In this document: piece by piece, positions 29,981 to 39,145 of the stretch | How the letters are laid out: each line of letters starts with the position of its first letter | Numbering within the stretch: position 1 is the stretch's first letter | NCBI GenBank assembly: GCA_026004795.1 | Contig: BPJV01000004.1 | Location: 372,001 to 436,000 of the forward strand | Direction: 5' to 3' | Origin: Pirellulaceae bacterium | GTDB taxonomy: Bacteria > Planctomycetota > Planctomycetia > Pirellulales > Pirellulaceae | Length of the DNA stretch: 64,000 bases | Position numbers and translations under genes: made by a program | Notes under the pieces: model-generated | What the model saw: only the letters and a program-made list of their open reading frames with translations | Told to the model about the DNA's origin: nothing | The model's database searches: none

Positions 29981-31803
29981 TCAGTCGTCGCCGCGTCCGC
30001 TGGGCCGTGAGTCTCGGTTTGCTGAGCACTGCCCTCCTGTTGCTCGCCCCCGCTCGCGAGAGAGGATTGGCATACTTGCTGAGCAGGTCGCTGGACGAGA
30101 GGGCGACCGCCAGTCGTGCCGCCGTCATTCCGCACCGGAACCTGCTGCTCATCGAAGGACTTCAGTGGCAGCACGCTCTCCCTGGCGAAACGGTATCACT
30201 GCGCATGCCGGAATGCTGGTTGCATGTCGATCGGCAAGCGATCCTGGATGGTCGGCTACGCATTGTCCGGGGCAAGAGTGATCATGCAGAACTGGCCGTT
30301 TTCTCTACCGGTTCTTCGCCGTCACTCTCGACGCCGCGTGCCGAGGAACAATCCTCCGCCAGCCAGAACCATGCCCTGCATGCCTCTTCGCCGATTTGGG
30401 ACTGGCAATTGGAATTGCTTCGTTGTGCCAGCCAGATCGATTGGCGCCGCTTGCAAGGCGAGTTGCGTTCGTTCGTTCATGCCGATCATTTGCACCATAC
30501 ATGGCGCAGCCGGATTCAGCAGTGGGTCCAGCGATCGGACCAGATTGTCGACGATGTCACCGCCGTTACCGACCGCGCCGCCTCGGCCAATCCCTTACGT
30601 GAAGGGGAAGACGTCTTGGCGGCCCTCAACCGTGCGCAAAGTCTGCTGGAGGAGCAATCGCTCTTGGCGCAACAGTTCGATACGCTGCAACAACTGTTGG
30701 AGGTGGAGACGAAACAGCTCGAACAGCAGTTCGCCCAAGAGCTGACCGAACTCGATGCCCGGGTGCTCCAGCACACCGTCATGTCCGAGCAGCAGGTCGA
30801 TCAGTTGCTCGATCGTTTCCTGCGGATGGCAGCCCTAAAGACGTGGGGGCGACAGCGGCCGATGTTGCAAGGAGCGTCGCTATTGGCTCAGCACATGACT
30901 CCACTTCACACACCCGATCTGGAACGCTATGTCGGTATCCCGAATGAGGATTGGCTGGAGCTGATGTACTTCGATGGCGCCGGCATGGCTCGACTGCAAT
31001 ATGCCACCACTCCCTTCCGCTTCCGGGTAACCATGCGCGGCGCCTGGCATCGGGAAACGCCAGTTTCAGGCGCCCACGCTCTCGATGGAACAACGAATCC
31101 TCGCGAGCTTCCCTTGGTGCTTCCAACGGCTACTAGCAACTGGACATTCGAATTTGGAACCCATGCGGATACGCGCATTCGCTGCAACGTCGCGCAGCCG
31201 AAGGATCAAGTGGAATTTACGTTGCAGGTACGCCGCAAAGTATCCGGCGAGCCGCTTTCGCCCAGTGATGTCGTTTATGGTAGTCCCCCCACGGACTCTG
31301 CCTCTGGCGGGGAAGGATGGCGGCTACTGATCAGCGGTACGGCTGGTGATGACCAGCTCGATGCCGTGCTGCAGCTGACAGCCGCCGAACTGGCAGCCGT
31401 CGTCGCTGACACGGCGGCGCCCGCGTTGCCGGACTTTACCGGCGATGGAAACGCGATGGACGAGTTGGCAGACGGTGTCGTTCGTCTACGGGGGCGGTGG
31501 AGTGCACCGGTGGTGACCACCGCGGGGCAACGTCCAGCGTGGTTGCACCAGCTTCTGCTCGATCGTTACCAACAATTGCTCCAGGAACGATTGGCCGCTG
31601 AAAAAGAGATCCTCAGAAAAGAATTCGCGGACCGACTGGCCAACACTTCCCGCCTCATCGTTCGCGCCGCCGCAGAGGGACAATCCGTGTTAGCCTCGCA
31701 CCGAGAAGAGCTAGCTCGACTCGACCGCTCACTCCGCTACTACTGGGCGGTATTCGATGATTCGGCATTCGCTCGTCGCCCCGAATCCCCGCAATTGCGG
31801 TAA
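29974..31803 (+). CDS. TIGR03545-family membrane-anchored protein
   Basis: A 609-residue protein with one N-terminal membrane anchor (residues about 10-26, AVSLGLLSTALLLLAPA) followed by a large extracytoplasmic body. The beginning after the anchor resembles AsmA-like proteins in general character. A long helical, Gln/Glu-rich region (about 215-275, LEEQSLLAQQFDTLQQLLEV) is a likely coiled coil. A beta-rich region (about 310-520) and a second C-terminal coiled coil follow. It matches the uncharacterised TIGR03545 family in neighbourhood and layout. AAGGAGCGAAGGGA precedes the ATG, which overlaps the TIGR03546 gene. A role in envelope assembly or lipid handling is plausible but only inferred. 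Confidence 0.78.
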   Translation: MLISRRRVRWAVSLGLLSTALLLLAPARERGLAYLLSRSLDERATASRAAVIPHRNLLLIEGLQWQHALPGETVSLRMPECWLHVDRQAILDGRLRIVRGKSDHAELAVFSTGSSPSLSTPRAEEQSSASQNHALHASSPIWDWQLELLRCASQIDWRRLQGELRSFVHADHLHHTWRSRIQQWVQRSDQIVDDVTAVTDRAASANPLREGEDVLAALNRAQSLLEEQSLLAQQFDTLQQLLEVETKQLEQQFAQELTELDARVLQHTVMSEQQVDQLLDRFLRMAALKTWGRQRPMLQGASLLAQHMTPLHTPDLERYVGIPNEDWLELMYFDGAGMARLQYATTPFRFRVTMRGAWHRETPVSGAHALDGTTNPRELPLVLPTATSNWTFEFGTHADTRIRCNVAQPKDQVEFTLQVRRKVSGEPLSPSDVVYGSPPTDSASGGEGWRLLISGTAGDDQLDAVLQLTAAELAAVVADTAAPALPDFTGDGNAMDELADGVVRLRGRWSAPVVTTAGQRPAWLHQLLLDRYQQLLQERLAAEKEILRKEFADRLANTSRLIVRAAAEGQSVLASHREELARLDRSLRYYWAVFDDSAFARRPESPQLR

Positions 31804-31859
31804 CCTCTCTCTTCAGCACCAAGACAGGGGGCCCTGCCGCGCGACATCCCTCGAGAAGA

Positions 31860-32693
31860 TCATTCCCACCTCACGCGGGGCGCTATCCGGCTGAGGTAGT
31901 GCAGGATGATCCCCGCCGCCACACCCACATTCAGGGAATCGACGCCATCGGCCATCTCGATGCGGAGTAACACATCGGATTGTTGGAGCAGGTGATTCGG
32001 GAGACCATGGCGTTCATTGCCGAAGAGCACTGCCAAGCGTTCTGGACACCGATAGTCCTCCAACGTCTCGGCTGCGGGTCCCAACGAGGTCGCCACGATG
32101 GTAAACCCGCTGGCACGCAACGCGGACAGGGCACGCTCTAAGCGATGGCAGCGCACCAATTGCAGTTTCAACGCATTGCCCATGGAAACTCGCAGGCTTC
32201 GTCTCGATAGCGGATCCGCACATCCCGGCCCGATCACCACCGTCTCGATACCTAAAGCCGCGCTGGTTCGCAGGATGCCACCGATGTTTTCCGGATCTTG
32301 GACGCCGTGCAGCACCACTACCGGTGTGCGCTTGCCCACCTCCTGTTCTTTGGCCAAGGCGTCCTCAAGGCTCTGGGGCTGTTTCCGGATTCCGCACGCC
32401 AACACACCGCGATGAAAATTAAAGCCAAGGATCCGCTCCACCAATTCCTGCGGGCAACGCAATACGGGAACACTGGCAGGGATCAGCGGTCGGAATCGCG
32501 CGTAATGCCTATCATCCAGCAGAACACTATGGCATGCGTAATCGCTATTCAATAGCCGCTCCGTCAATAGCGGGCCTTCAGCGATGAACCAACCGCTGGC
32601 TTCAATCCAGTTCTTATGCCGCAGGTCGCGGTAGGGTTCCAACCACGGATCGGTCAGGCAGTCGATGCGATGCTCGTTCATGTCATCCAGCAT
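31860..32693 (-). CDS. SpoU/TrmH-family RNA 2'-O-methyltransferase
   Basis: A 277-residue methyltransferase with the SPOUT trefoil-knot motifs: motif 1 VQDPENIGGILRTSAALG, motif 2 LAVLFGNERHGLP, and motif 3 ADGVDSLNVGVAAGIIL. The N-terminal domain (about 1-110, WFIAEGPLLTERLL) is the substrate-binding domain seen in RlmB/TrmH relatives. It uses S-adenosylmethionine to methylate the ribose 2'-OH of an rRNA or tRNA; the site cannot be told. ATG 32693 is used, with ATG 32681 (MNEHRID) also plausible; neither has a strong ribosome binding site. It converges on the TIGR03545 gene and lies 70 bases downstream of the zinc-ribbon gene. Confidence 0.88.
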   Translation of the reverse strand: MLDDMNEHRIDCLTDPWLEPYRDLRHKNWIEASGWFIAEGPLLTERLLNSDYACHSVLLDDRHYARFRPLIPASVPVLRCPQELVERILGFNFHRGVLACGIRKQPQSLEDALAKEQEVGKRTPVVVLHGVQDPENIGGILRTSAALGIETVVIGPGCADPLSRRSLRVSMGNALKLQLVRCHRLERALSALRASGFTIVATSLGPAAETLEDYRCPERLAVLFGNERHGLPNHLLQQSDVLLRIEMADGVDSLNVGVAAGIILHYLSRIAPRVRWE

Positions 32694-32733
32694 GCGGTGT
32701 GCCAGCGGTCAGCGAACTTGTCGAGAGAAGTCA

Positions 32734-32757
32734 TCGTCGCAAGATAGGCAGCGACGA
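32734..32757 (-). terminator. Hairpin directly after the zinc-ribbon gene
   Basis: TCGTCGC (32734-32740) pairs with GCGACGA (32751-32757) around a 10-base loop, seven bases past the stop of the upstream gene and before the methyltransferase start. There is no T-run. Confidence 0.35.
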
Positions 32758-32763
32758 CGGCGG

Positions 32764-34062
32764 CTACGGAAATTCGATGCGTGGTCGGCAGCAATAGACC
32801 CAGGCCACTTGTTCACCGGGAACCATGACGACGCGGATTCGTTGTACTCCATCCTCCGATAGTGGGGACAGCCCAATTAAGCTCAACTCGATTTCTTCCG
32901 GCGTTCGATCCTTCACTGGCACTACAAACCACTGTGGTTGAGTTCGGTATCCCCGCGGTGACGTCAACCAGATCGAGCGCCGATCCAGCAGACAGCACAC
33001 CAAGTCATATCGTTCACAGATTTCGCGCAACACATGGTACAAAGGGCGGCGAAAAGTGACCACCGTCTCCTCGGTCGCCGGTCCCATCCCTTGGGACATG
33101 GTGTTCGGCCAATCGATCCAGCAGTCCACCCCAGCTTCGGCGCTGACGCTGGAAAGCAATTGTCCTACCGGTCGTTCCTGGGGCGCAACCTGTTGCAATA
33201 CGTGTTGGCTCCCAATGAACTCCCCAACATTGGGAAGCCTGGCATCGAGGTTTTCTGGGTTATACGTTGGCACTCGTGACGGCAATCCCAGCGTTCGCCT
33301 CCAGGACTCGAGCAAACGGACCGCGAGGAACCACTCGTGATCGCGAATCTGCTCGGCATTTCGCTGCACTACACCATTGCCCACGCGCCATCTACCGGGC
33401 GGTCCACCAGATACGGTCTCCAGTGCCATGGCCAGTTCTCCTGCCTGCTCCGCAGAGATCAGATCGTCGACCGCCAGCTCGGTAGGTAACGTGGCAGCGA
33501 TCTGGGCCGCTGGAGGCTGCCACAGAAGGTAGCGATTTTCTCGCACCACCGATTCCAAACCGAGAGCGTGGGCGACTTGCTGCGCTGCCGCCTCCACGCT
33601 AACGTCGGTCAACTTGATCGACGCCATAGGACGGTGCAACGGAAAATTGGCCGCCTGCAGCTTGGCGAAGTCGACCACCGTTGGCGTACCGCTGATATGC
33701 GTCCACAGGTTGATTCCGTGGGCGACTCCGATCGTGTCGCTAAAGATTAACCCCGCGATCTCGACGCGCCGGCGCTCCTCCCAATCGATATCGGGAATCG
33801 CTCTGTCTGAAACGGGAACTTTGATTCCCAGGTCTTCGGCAGTCAGTGGAGGTGGCCCTAGGGGAGCATCCACGTCAGGCAAAGTCGGTTGAACCACCCA
33901 GTCGAGCATGGGCGCGAATTCTCGCAACCGATCATTCGGAAGCGCTCGTTTCACCGCCGCCATCGGATCCATCGGTGCCGGTGACTCCGCACTTGGTACT
34001 GCAGCAGGATCGGGCTGCTGCGTCGATGCATCATCGGTGACCGCCAGCGTCCCGTCCGCCAA
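32764..34062 (-). CDS. C-terminal part of a membrane protein gene split by a frameshift
   Basis: The frame gives 432 residues from a TTG at 34062, but the same frame continues upstream to the G-run at 34126-34131 reading SATAADDGGPVESPVESP, a natural acidic linker. So this is most likely the second half of the gene whose first half is 34031-34990. The part after residue 50 is globular, with two similar segments. One has the core IAGLIFSDTIGVAHGINLWT and VEAAAQQVAHALGLESVVRE. The other has VGQLLSSVSAEAGVDCWIDW and LYHVLREICERYDLVCCLLD. These resemble the repeated secretin/TonB short N-terminal-like folds found in planctomycete proteins. The whole protein would be a membrane-anchored, extracytoplasmic protein of unknown role. 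Confidence 0.68.
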   Translation of the reverse strand: MADGTLAVTDDASTQQPDPAAVPSAESPAPMDPMAAVKRALPNDRLREFAPMLDWVVQPTLPDVDAPLGPPPLTAEDLGIKVPVSDRAIPDIDWEERRRVEIAGLIFSDTIGVAHGINLWTHISGTPTVVDFAKLQAANFPLHRPMASIKLTDVSVEAAAQQVAHALGLESVVRENRYLLWQPPAAQIAATLPTELAVDDLISAEQAGELAMALETVSGGPPGRWRVGNGVVQRNAEQIRDHEWFLAVRLLESWRRTLGLPSRVPTYNPENLDARLPNVGEFIGSQHVLQQVAPQERPVGQLLSSVSAEAGVDCWIDWPNTMSQGMGPATEETVVTFRRPLYHVLREICERYDLVCCLLDRRSIWLTSPRGYRTQPQWFVVPVKDRTPEEIELSLIGLSPLSEDGVQRIRVVMVPGEQVAWVYCCRPRIEFP

Positions 34063-34990
34063 GCTCTCTACCGGGCTCTCTACTGGGCTCTCTACCGGGC
34101 CACCGTCGTCGGCTGCCGTCGCTGAGGGGGGTGGTGGCTACCGGTTCGCTTGGCCGATCGTTCGGCAACTGCGGCTGGCCACCGGCGACGACGGATGCGG
34201 CAGCGGCGTCTGCTGACCTATCCTCGCTTTCCGCCATGCCGCTGGCAGTCTCCGAGCTACCATCGGCCACTGAATTTTCAGCAACCGCAGGAACAGCATC
34301 GTTGGCCTCCAAACCTTCGCCGTCCAGCGGTTGCCCACCAGGCTCCTGATCCGGTTCCTGCCTCCCCTCGGCCTCGTCGCTTCCCATCCCGCCGTTTGAG
34401 GCGATGTTGTGTTCGGCTGTCGCGGGAGATGGTGTTGGCTGACGACGCTGCCAGCTAAGGAACGCCATGAACACCACCACGGCGACGACCGTACTGGCAA
34501 GTCCGGCAAAAGCGACCAACAGGTAGTTCCGCACTTTTTTCGATCGAGGACTAGCCCATTGTTCCGGATCGATGGGACGTTCGATAACCAAGTCGCTGGG
34601 GCTCTCCTCACCATCGAAAGGAACGCTACCTGCCGCCATCGCCTGGTCCTCGCATCGCTCGCTGGGATCACCTTCACGGTTGCCCGCCGAACGGGGCCGC
34701 TGGGCGGATACCTCCTCACCGATCCGTTCCGGCGAATGCTCCGCGACTCCTGGGGCGGGAGATACCGAACTACGGTTACCCGGTTCGATCGTCGCCGAGA
34801 TTTCATCTCTGGTCAGCGCCGTAGAATCAACTGTATCGCCATTGGATGCAGTAACGGTGACTTGGCGTGGCGGCTCGACCAACAGCAAGGATTGACATTT
34901 CGGGCAGTTGACCAACTGACCAATCAAAGCAGCATTCTTCACGCGAATCCTGCTCTGGCAGGTGGTGCATTGGATCGAAAAACTGTTCAC
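34031..34990 (-). CDS. N-terminal part of the split gene: zinc ribbon, acidic linker, membrane anchor
   Basis: The frame gives 319 residues. It begins with a zinc ribbon (CTTCQSRIRVKNA...VNCPKCQSLL; Cys8, Cys11, Cys29, Cys32), a type common at the N-terminus of planctomycete membrane proteins. An acidic linker follows, then one membrane helix (about 151-174, NYLLVAFAGLASTVVAVVVF) and a second acidic linker. After EPVATTP the frame turns Arg-rich (SRRRWPGREPSREPGRELGG) and stops. This sudden change in composition, next to a run of six C on the coding strand, marks a frameshift, and removal of one C joins it to 32764-34062. The intact protein would be about 740 residues. Confidence 0.68.
   Translation of the reverse strand: MNSFSIQCTTCQSRIRVKNAALIGQLVNCPKCQSLLLVEPPRQVTVTASNGDTVDSTALTRDEISATIEPGNRSSVSPAPGVAEHSPERIGEEVSAQRPRSAGNREGDPSERCEDQAMAAGSVPFDGEESPSDLVIERPIDPEQWASPRSKKVRNYLLVAFAGLASTVVAVVVFMAFLSWQRRQPTPSPATAEHNIASNGGMGSDEAEGRQEPDQEPGGQPLDGEGLEANDAVPAVAENSVADGSSETASGMAESEDRSADAAAASVVAGGQPQLPNDRPSEPVATTPLSDGSRRRWPGREPSREPGRELGGRDAGGHR
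34066..34131 (-). repeat. 12-base tandem repeat and homopolymer at the frameshift
   Basis: On the coding strand GTAGAGAGCCCR occurs three times in tandem (the last copy is partial), reading VESPVESPVES in the downstream frame. The run of six C lies at 34126-34131. Both features favour slippage in replication, in sequencing or at the ribosome. Confidence 0.6.
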
Positions 34991-35448
34991 GGAACTCGGT
35001 CCACATGAGGGAAGAAAAACTGCAGTAGTCTTTGAGCGTCATCAGGCGGCGAACCTTATCTCATTCTAGATCCTCGTCTCCGTCGATGGCACCTCGCGGG
35101 CACGGATCTCCTCGAAGCTCGACCAAGTACCTCATCGCTTCTCCTCACCTGCCTACAATCCCTACGATCCGATCTTTCCCGCTTGCCACGACAGACCGTT
35201 AACGGCAAAATCCTCACCTCGAACCAAACGCCATTGGACCTCGTCGGTGCTCGGCGCGTCCCCACGGGGCATGCCGTGGGCAGCAGTGTGGGAAGTAGAA
35301 GAACGTAGCGTTTGGCTCGTACCGCTTCACTTCCAGCAAGAGCCGAAGGCTGCGCTGGAGGACGGCAGACCCTCCACGCGTCCCGGCGATGGGAAGCAAC
35401 CGGTCTACCGCATTGCCCGATTGAACCACCACGAAACGGAGACGTCGT
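34991..35448 (+). other. Gene-free region between the divergent zinc-ribbon gene and efpL
   Basis: No supported gene, RNA or clear promoter was recognised in this 458-base stretch. It must hold promoters for the two divergent genes. Confidence 0.45.
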
Positions 35449-36012
35449 ATGCTGGCTAAAGACATCAAACCGGGGACCGTCGTCGAGTACAACCAATCGC
35501 CGGTCATCATCGAAACGGTAACCGTCCAGACGCCCAGTGCACGAGGCGCTGCCACGCTTTACAAATTTCGCGCTCGTCATCTGGTTACTCGGCAAAAGGT
35601 CGATATCACGTTGAAAGGGACCGACAGTCTACCTGACGCCGATTTTCGCAAGCGGTTGGTAAAGATGATGTACCGTGATGCTGACCAAATGCACTTGATG
35701 GACCAAGAAGACTTCAATCAGTACTCGGTGAACTTGGAGGATATCGAAGAGCAACTGCCGTACATCACCGAAGCGCTTGATGGCATGTACGCGTTGATTT
35801 ACCAAGAGGAATGCGTCGGAGTGCAACTGCCGACTTCCGTCGAGTTGACGATCGCCGAGTGTGATCCCGCTGTCCGCGGCAATTCTGCCACCGCACGGAC
35901 CAAGCCGGCTACCCTGGAGACCGGTCTGGTGGTTCATGTGCCGGAGTACATTAAACCTGGCGAGCGCATCAAAGTCGATACGCGTACGGGCGAATTCCTC
36001 TCGCGTGCTTGA
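35449..36012 (+). CDS. efpL: Elongation factor P-like protein (EfpL/YeiP)
   Basis: A 187-residue EF-P paralogue that rescues ribosomes stalled at proline-containing or related motifs. It follows E. coli YeiP/EfpL closely: the loop reads TPSARGAATLYK with Arg32 at the tip, where true EF-P has a modified Lys or another Arg context. The C-terminal OB domain contains GNSATARTKPATLETGLVV and VPEYIKPGERIKVDTRTGEF. EfpL is known to work without the post-translational modification needed by EF-P. A GGAG site lies 8 bases before the ATG. It is monocistronic, with a terminator-like hairpin 87 bases after the stop. Canonical efp and its modification enzymes are not in the window. Confidence 0.9.
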   Translation: MLAKDIKPGTVVEYNQSPVIIETVTVQTPSARGAATLYKFRARHLVTRQKVDITLKGTDSLPDADFRKRLVKMMYRDADQMHLMDQEDFNQYSVNLEDIEEQLPYITEALDGMYALIYQEECVGVQLPTSVELTIAECDPAVRGNSATARTKPATLETGLVVHVPEYIKPGERIKVDTRTGEFLSRA

Positions 36013-36098
36013 CTTCCTCTCATGTATTTGACCGGCCCTCGCTGTCGTGGGGAGAGCCAGGGCAGGAGCCGGTGGTGCCGATGGCAGCCGCGCGTTGC

Positions 36099-36129
36099 CG
36101 TCGCTTCGCTGCGGCAAGCGACGATTTTG
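36099..36129 (+). terminator. Probable Rho-independent terminator after efpL
   Basis: CGTCGCTT (36099-36106) is a perfect inverse of AAGCGACG (36116-36123), with a 9-base loop, followed by ATTTT. Confidence 0.6.
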
Positions 36130-36554
36130 GTCCTCGCCATGAACGTTGCTGGTGCTGTTCGCAGGACCGCGATCGGAGGCCGCCCGCGCATGGGGTTGAG
36201 GGACCGGTGGTAGAAGCCTCCGTGCCCTGAGGCCTGGTCCCTCGGCCTTGGTGCCTGCGCAGTCGCTTTTTCGCTTTCCCAGTCCCTACGGCTTCCCGTT
36301 CAGCGGGCAAGTTGGAGGCGTCGACGCTCGTTGTTCGCGTCCCAGGTTGCGCCGGGCTGCAGTCGATGGCGTATCAGGAGGGCTGGACAGGGGCGGTGGG
36401 GATGCGGTATTCAACGTAGACGGCGGCAAGCTTCGTGTTGCCGCGCGTTGCCGCCGATCGACGCCACCGAGCTTATACCCGGCAGGTCGATGCGTGGCGG
36501 CCAGTGTGCCGATCATCCATGGATGGAGTTCCGATTGGAAGGAGTGTACTAAAC
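36130..36554 (+). other. Gene-free region upstream of lpxB
   Basis: Frames here are Arg/Gly/Pro-rich without start signals. No RNA gene or regulatory element was recognised. An AAGGAG site at 36539-36544 serves the GTG start of lpxB. Confidence 0.4.
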
Positions 36555-37754
36555 GTGCCTTGCCCGGAAGTGTTTTTCTCCGTGGGAGAGCCTAGCGGCG
36601 ATTTGCATGCCGCCCGGTTGATCGAGCATCTGACCAGCGGGCGGCGATTGGCCGTGCGCGGTTTTGGTGGTCCCTGGATGCAGCAGGCAGGGTGTCGTCT
36701 CGACTATCCACTCACGGATCTAGCCGTGGTGGGAGTTGCTGAGGTACTGCCCAAACTACGACAGTTCTTTCGTATTGCGGACCAAGCCTCGGAGATCTTC
36801 GCGCAGCAGCGCCCAGCAGGTGTCGTCCTCGTCGACTTTCCCGGCTTCAACTGGCACATTGCCAAGCGGGCGAAGGCCCACGGTATTCCGGTCTTCTACT
36901 ACCTTCCGCCACAGTTGTGGGCATGGGCCAGTTGGCGAATTACGAAAGTGCGTCGCTATGTGGACCATGTCCTTTGTGCCTTGCCGATCGAACATCAATG
37001 GTTCGCGAACCACGGGATTTCCTGCGAGTATGTGGGGCATCCGTTTTTCGACCAGGTTCAGCAGCAGGAACTCGACCAGCCGTTTGTGGCTCGCTGGTCC
37101 GACGATCAAGGGTTGACCATCGCTGTCTTGCCGGGATCGCGGACGCGCGAGATTCGCACGATTTGGCCGATGCAGTTGGCAGCCATCCGCGAGCTGTCGG
37201 TGCGGCACCCCCACGCACGATTCTTGGTGGCGTGTTTGACGCACGCGCATCGCCAGCGTTGCGAGAGCCTTCTCTCCCCCTCCGATCGCCGCATACCCAT
37301 TCATTTCTTCGTGCAGAAGACCAGCGAAATCATCGAGGTGGCCGATTGCGCGTTGATGAAATCGGGCTCGGTGAGCCTGGAGATGATGGCACGGGGTACG
37401 CCGGCGGTGGTAGTCTACCACTTGAGTCGGTCGACCTACGAGATTGCCAAACGGTTCGTGCACGTCGACTCCATGACGCTGCCGAATCTCCTGGCCGGGA
37501 AGAAAGTGATGCCCGAGTTCTTGGCGGTGGGCAAGCGGACCGCCACGACGATCGAGCGGACGATCGCCGCCATGGATCGCTTGATGGGAGATCGCGATGA
37601 GCGCATCATGGCGCGGTTGGAGCTGGCGAGACTAACTCGACGGTTCGGCAAGCCGGGCGCTTCGCAGCGCGCCGCAGCTGCGATTCTCGCGCGGCTCGAA
37701 GGCGCCACGGACGCTGGCTCCGCCGCTCCACAGCTACGCTTGCAGTCCTGGTGA
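36555..37754 (+). CDS. lpxB: Lipid-A-disaccharide synthase
   Basis: A peripheral inner-membrane glycosyltransferase that joins UDP-2,3-diacylglucosamine and lipid X into the lipid A disaccharide. The 399-residue protein has the family start FFSVGEPSGDLHAARLI, then LVDFPGFNWHIAKRAK, YYLPPQLWAWASWRITK, the GT-B acceptor region AVLPGSRTREI and the nucleotide-sugar region KSGSVSLEMMARGTPAVVVY. The GTG at 36555 was chosen because AAGGAG lies 10 bases upstream and family proteins begin here; the frame stays open upstream. The gene implies a lipid A-type outer membrane. Other lpx genes are not in the window. It converges on an HDOD gene. Confidence 0.92.
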   Translation: MPCPEVFFSVGEPSGDLHAARLIEHLTSGRRLAVRGFGGPWMQQAGCRLDYPLTDLAVVGVAEVLPKLRQFFRIADQASEIFAQQRPAGVVLVDFPGFNWHIAKRAKAHGIPVFYYLPPQLWAWASWRITKVRRYVDHVLCALPIEHQWFANHGISCEYVGHPFFDQVQQQELDQPFVARWSDDQGLTIAVLPGSRTREIRTIWPMQLAAIRELSVRHPHARFLVACLTHAHRQRCESLLSPSDRRIPIHFFVQKTSEIIEVADCALMKSGSVSLEMMARGTPAVVVYHLSRSTYEIAKRFVHVDSMTLPNLLAGKKVMPEFLAVGKRTATTIERTIAAMDRLMGDRDERIMARLELARLTRRFGKPGASQRAAAAILARLEGATDAGSAAPQLRLQSW

Positions 37755-37824
37755 AGCATCGTCCCGGGGCGCTCTACCTTAGACGTACTCCTTAGCGGAT
37801 CGTCGCGGCGTGGTTAGGTGACTC

Positions 37825-37839
37825 TTCGCTAGGCGAAGC
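37825..37839. terminator. Short hairpin between convergent lpxB and HDOD genes
   Basis: CTTCGC and GCGAAG form a perfect 6-base stem with a TAG loop midway between the two stops. There is no T-run on either strand, so terminator function is only suggested by position. Confidence 0.35.
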
Positions 37840-37865
37840 GACCCAGCCCCGTAGGCCCATTGGTG

Positions 37866-38780
37866 CTAGGTGAGCGGCTCCGCCTCGTGCCACCATTGGC
37901 GCAGCGATTTCGCAGGTACGGCCAGGTTCATCAGCGGCGCGAACTCCTCCATGGCCGTATCGACTTCGACGAACAGCTCTTCGACCCGCTGAGCCGCATC
38001 CGGACTGATCCGCCGCAGTTGCTCGAGAAACTTTTCGCATTCCGGCCAACGTTCATCCTGGCACGCCGGCAACAGAGCGGCAAGCGCCACACAGGCGGCA
38101 TCCAGCTCGGGAGGATCGCTGGCCAATAATGATTCCACACAGGGGTGTCGTTCGATGAGGCGAGCGAAGGCATCGGGAAGTTGCCAGTTGCGTGCCAGTG
38201 CCGCTGCTGCCTGCGCGTGATCCCAACCGAAGACTTCGCGTTCCAAGTCGCTCAAGCGGGCTCCCTCGCTGGTCCGCCGCTCAACCAGCTCCTCATACTG
38301 CTCGGGAAGTTCTTTCAACAACAACGGAATCGCCATGTCCTGCAACAAGGCGGCAGCAAACAGGTCTTCCGAATTGTTCAGCTTCAACCATCGTCCGAGA
38401 TTGCGCGCGAACAAGGCTCGGCGCAAGGAATCCTGCCATAATTTCTTCAAATCGAATGGCCCGAATTTGGGATCAGGTACCAGAGCAAAGACGGCACTCC
38501 ACAACACAAAATTCTTGATCGTACGCACGCCCACCAATGCCAACGCTTGCTGCACACTGGCTATCTCGCGGCTGAAACCGAAATAGCTCGAATTGACGAA
38601 ACGGAGCACCTGTCCCATCAGGCCCACATCCGCCTCGATGGGACGGGCGTACTCTTTCGGTCCGTTGGCCGCGTCTTGTGATAGCTCAATCAAACGAATG
38701 GCGGTCTGCGGAAGTGCTGGCAACTGAGCAGAGGCCAACAAATCGTTCAAATCGATGGCGGGTTTCGTACCAACTGACAT
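37866..38780 (-). CDS. HDOD-domain protein
   Basis: A 304-residue cytoplasmic protein consisting mostly of an HDOD domain (about 15-215), the HD-related output domain found in signalling proteins. Family landmarks include LPALPQTAIRLIELSQD, VLRFVNSSYFGFSREIASVQQ, ALALVGVRTIKNFVLWSAVF and AAALLQDMAIPLLL. The HD metal-binding pairs are not fully conserved, as is normal for HDOD, so it is unlikely to be a phosphodiesterase. AAAGGA lies 8 bases before the ATG. It stands alone with no receiver, GGDEF or kinase domain, so its input partner is unknown. It converges on lpxB. Confidence 0.88.
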   Translation of the reverse strand: MSVGTKPAIDLNDLLASAQLPALPQTAIRLIELSQDAANGPKEYARPIEADVGLMGQVLRFVNSSYFGFSREIASVQQALALVGVRTIKNFVLWSAVFALVPDPKFGPFDLKKLWQDSLRRALFARNLGRWLKLNNSEDLFAAALLQDMAIPLLLKELPEQYEELVERRTSEGARLSDLEREVFGWDHAQAAAALARNWQLPDAFARLIERHPCVESLLASDPPELDAACVALAALLPACQDERWPECEKFLEQLRRISPDAAQRVEELFVEVDTAMEEFAPLMNLAVPAKSLRQWWHEAEPLT

Positions 38781-39145
38781 TGAGCGTGTCCTTTCATTGC
38801 CATGGGCAGGTGATGGTTACTCGTGCGGCGCTGCGTCCCTCTCGGCAGCACCCGAATCATCCGGCTAGCAGCCCTGATGCTGGGCTTTTGAATATTCGAA
38901 TCGGCGGGCTTCCGCCCCCAATTCAGGCGGTGTGCTCCCTCCAAAACCATCCTCGGTCTGTGTGAAATCTAGATTCGTATTCCCGCCTGGGGAGAGCAGG
39001 TGGCGGGAATTCGCCGCCAGACATGCATCCTTCCTGGGATCCACAGTGAGAAACGCTAGGACCGCTATAATTCTTACGACTATGCATTCGGCGTAACCGC
39101 ATGATGCGAAGTTTTCCTTCCTTGGTATCGAAATCCGCAAAAATA
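38781..39145 (+). other. Intergenic region with a candidate dnaE2 promoter
   Basis: The region separates the divergent HDOD and dnaE2 genes. A consensus -10 TATAAT is at 39066-39071 with only a weak -35 candidate about 17 bases upstream (ACAGTG). This may mean an activated or repressed SOS-type promoter; no LexA box could be identified with confidence. Confidence 0.45.
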
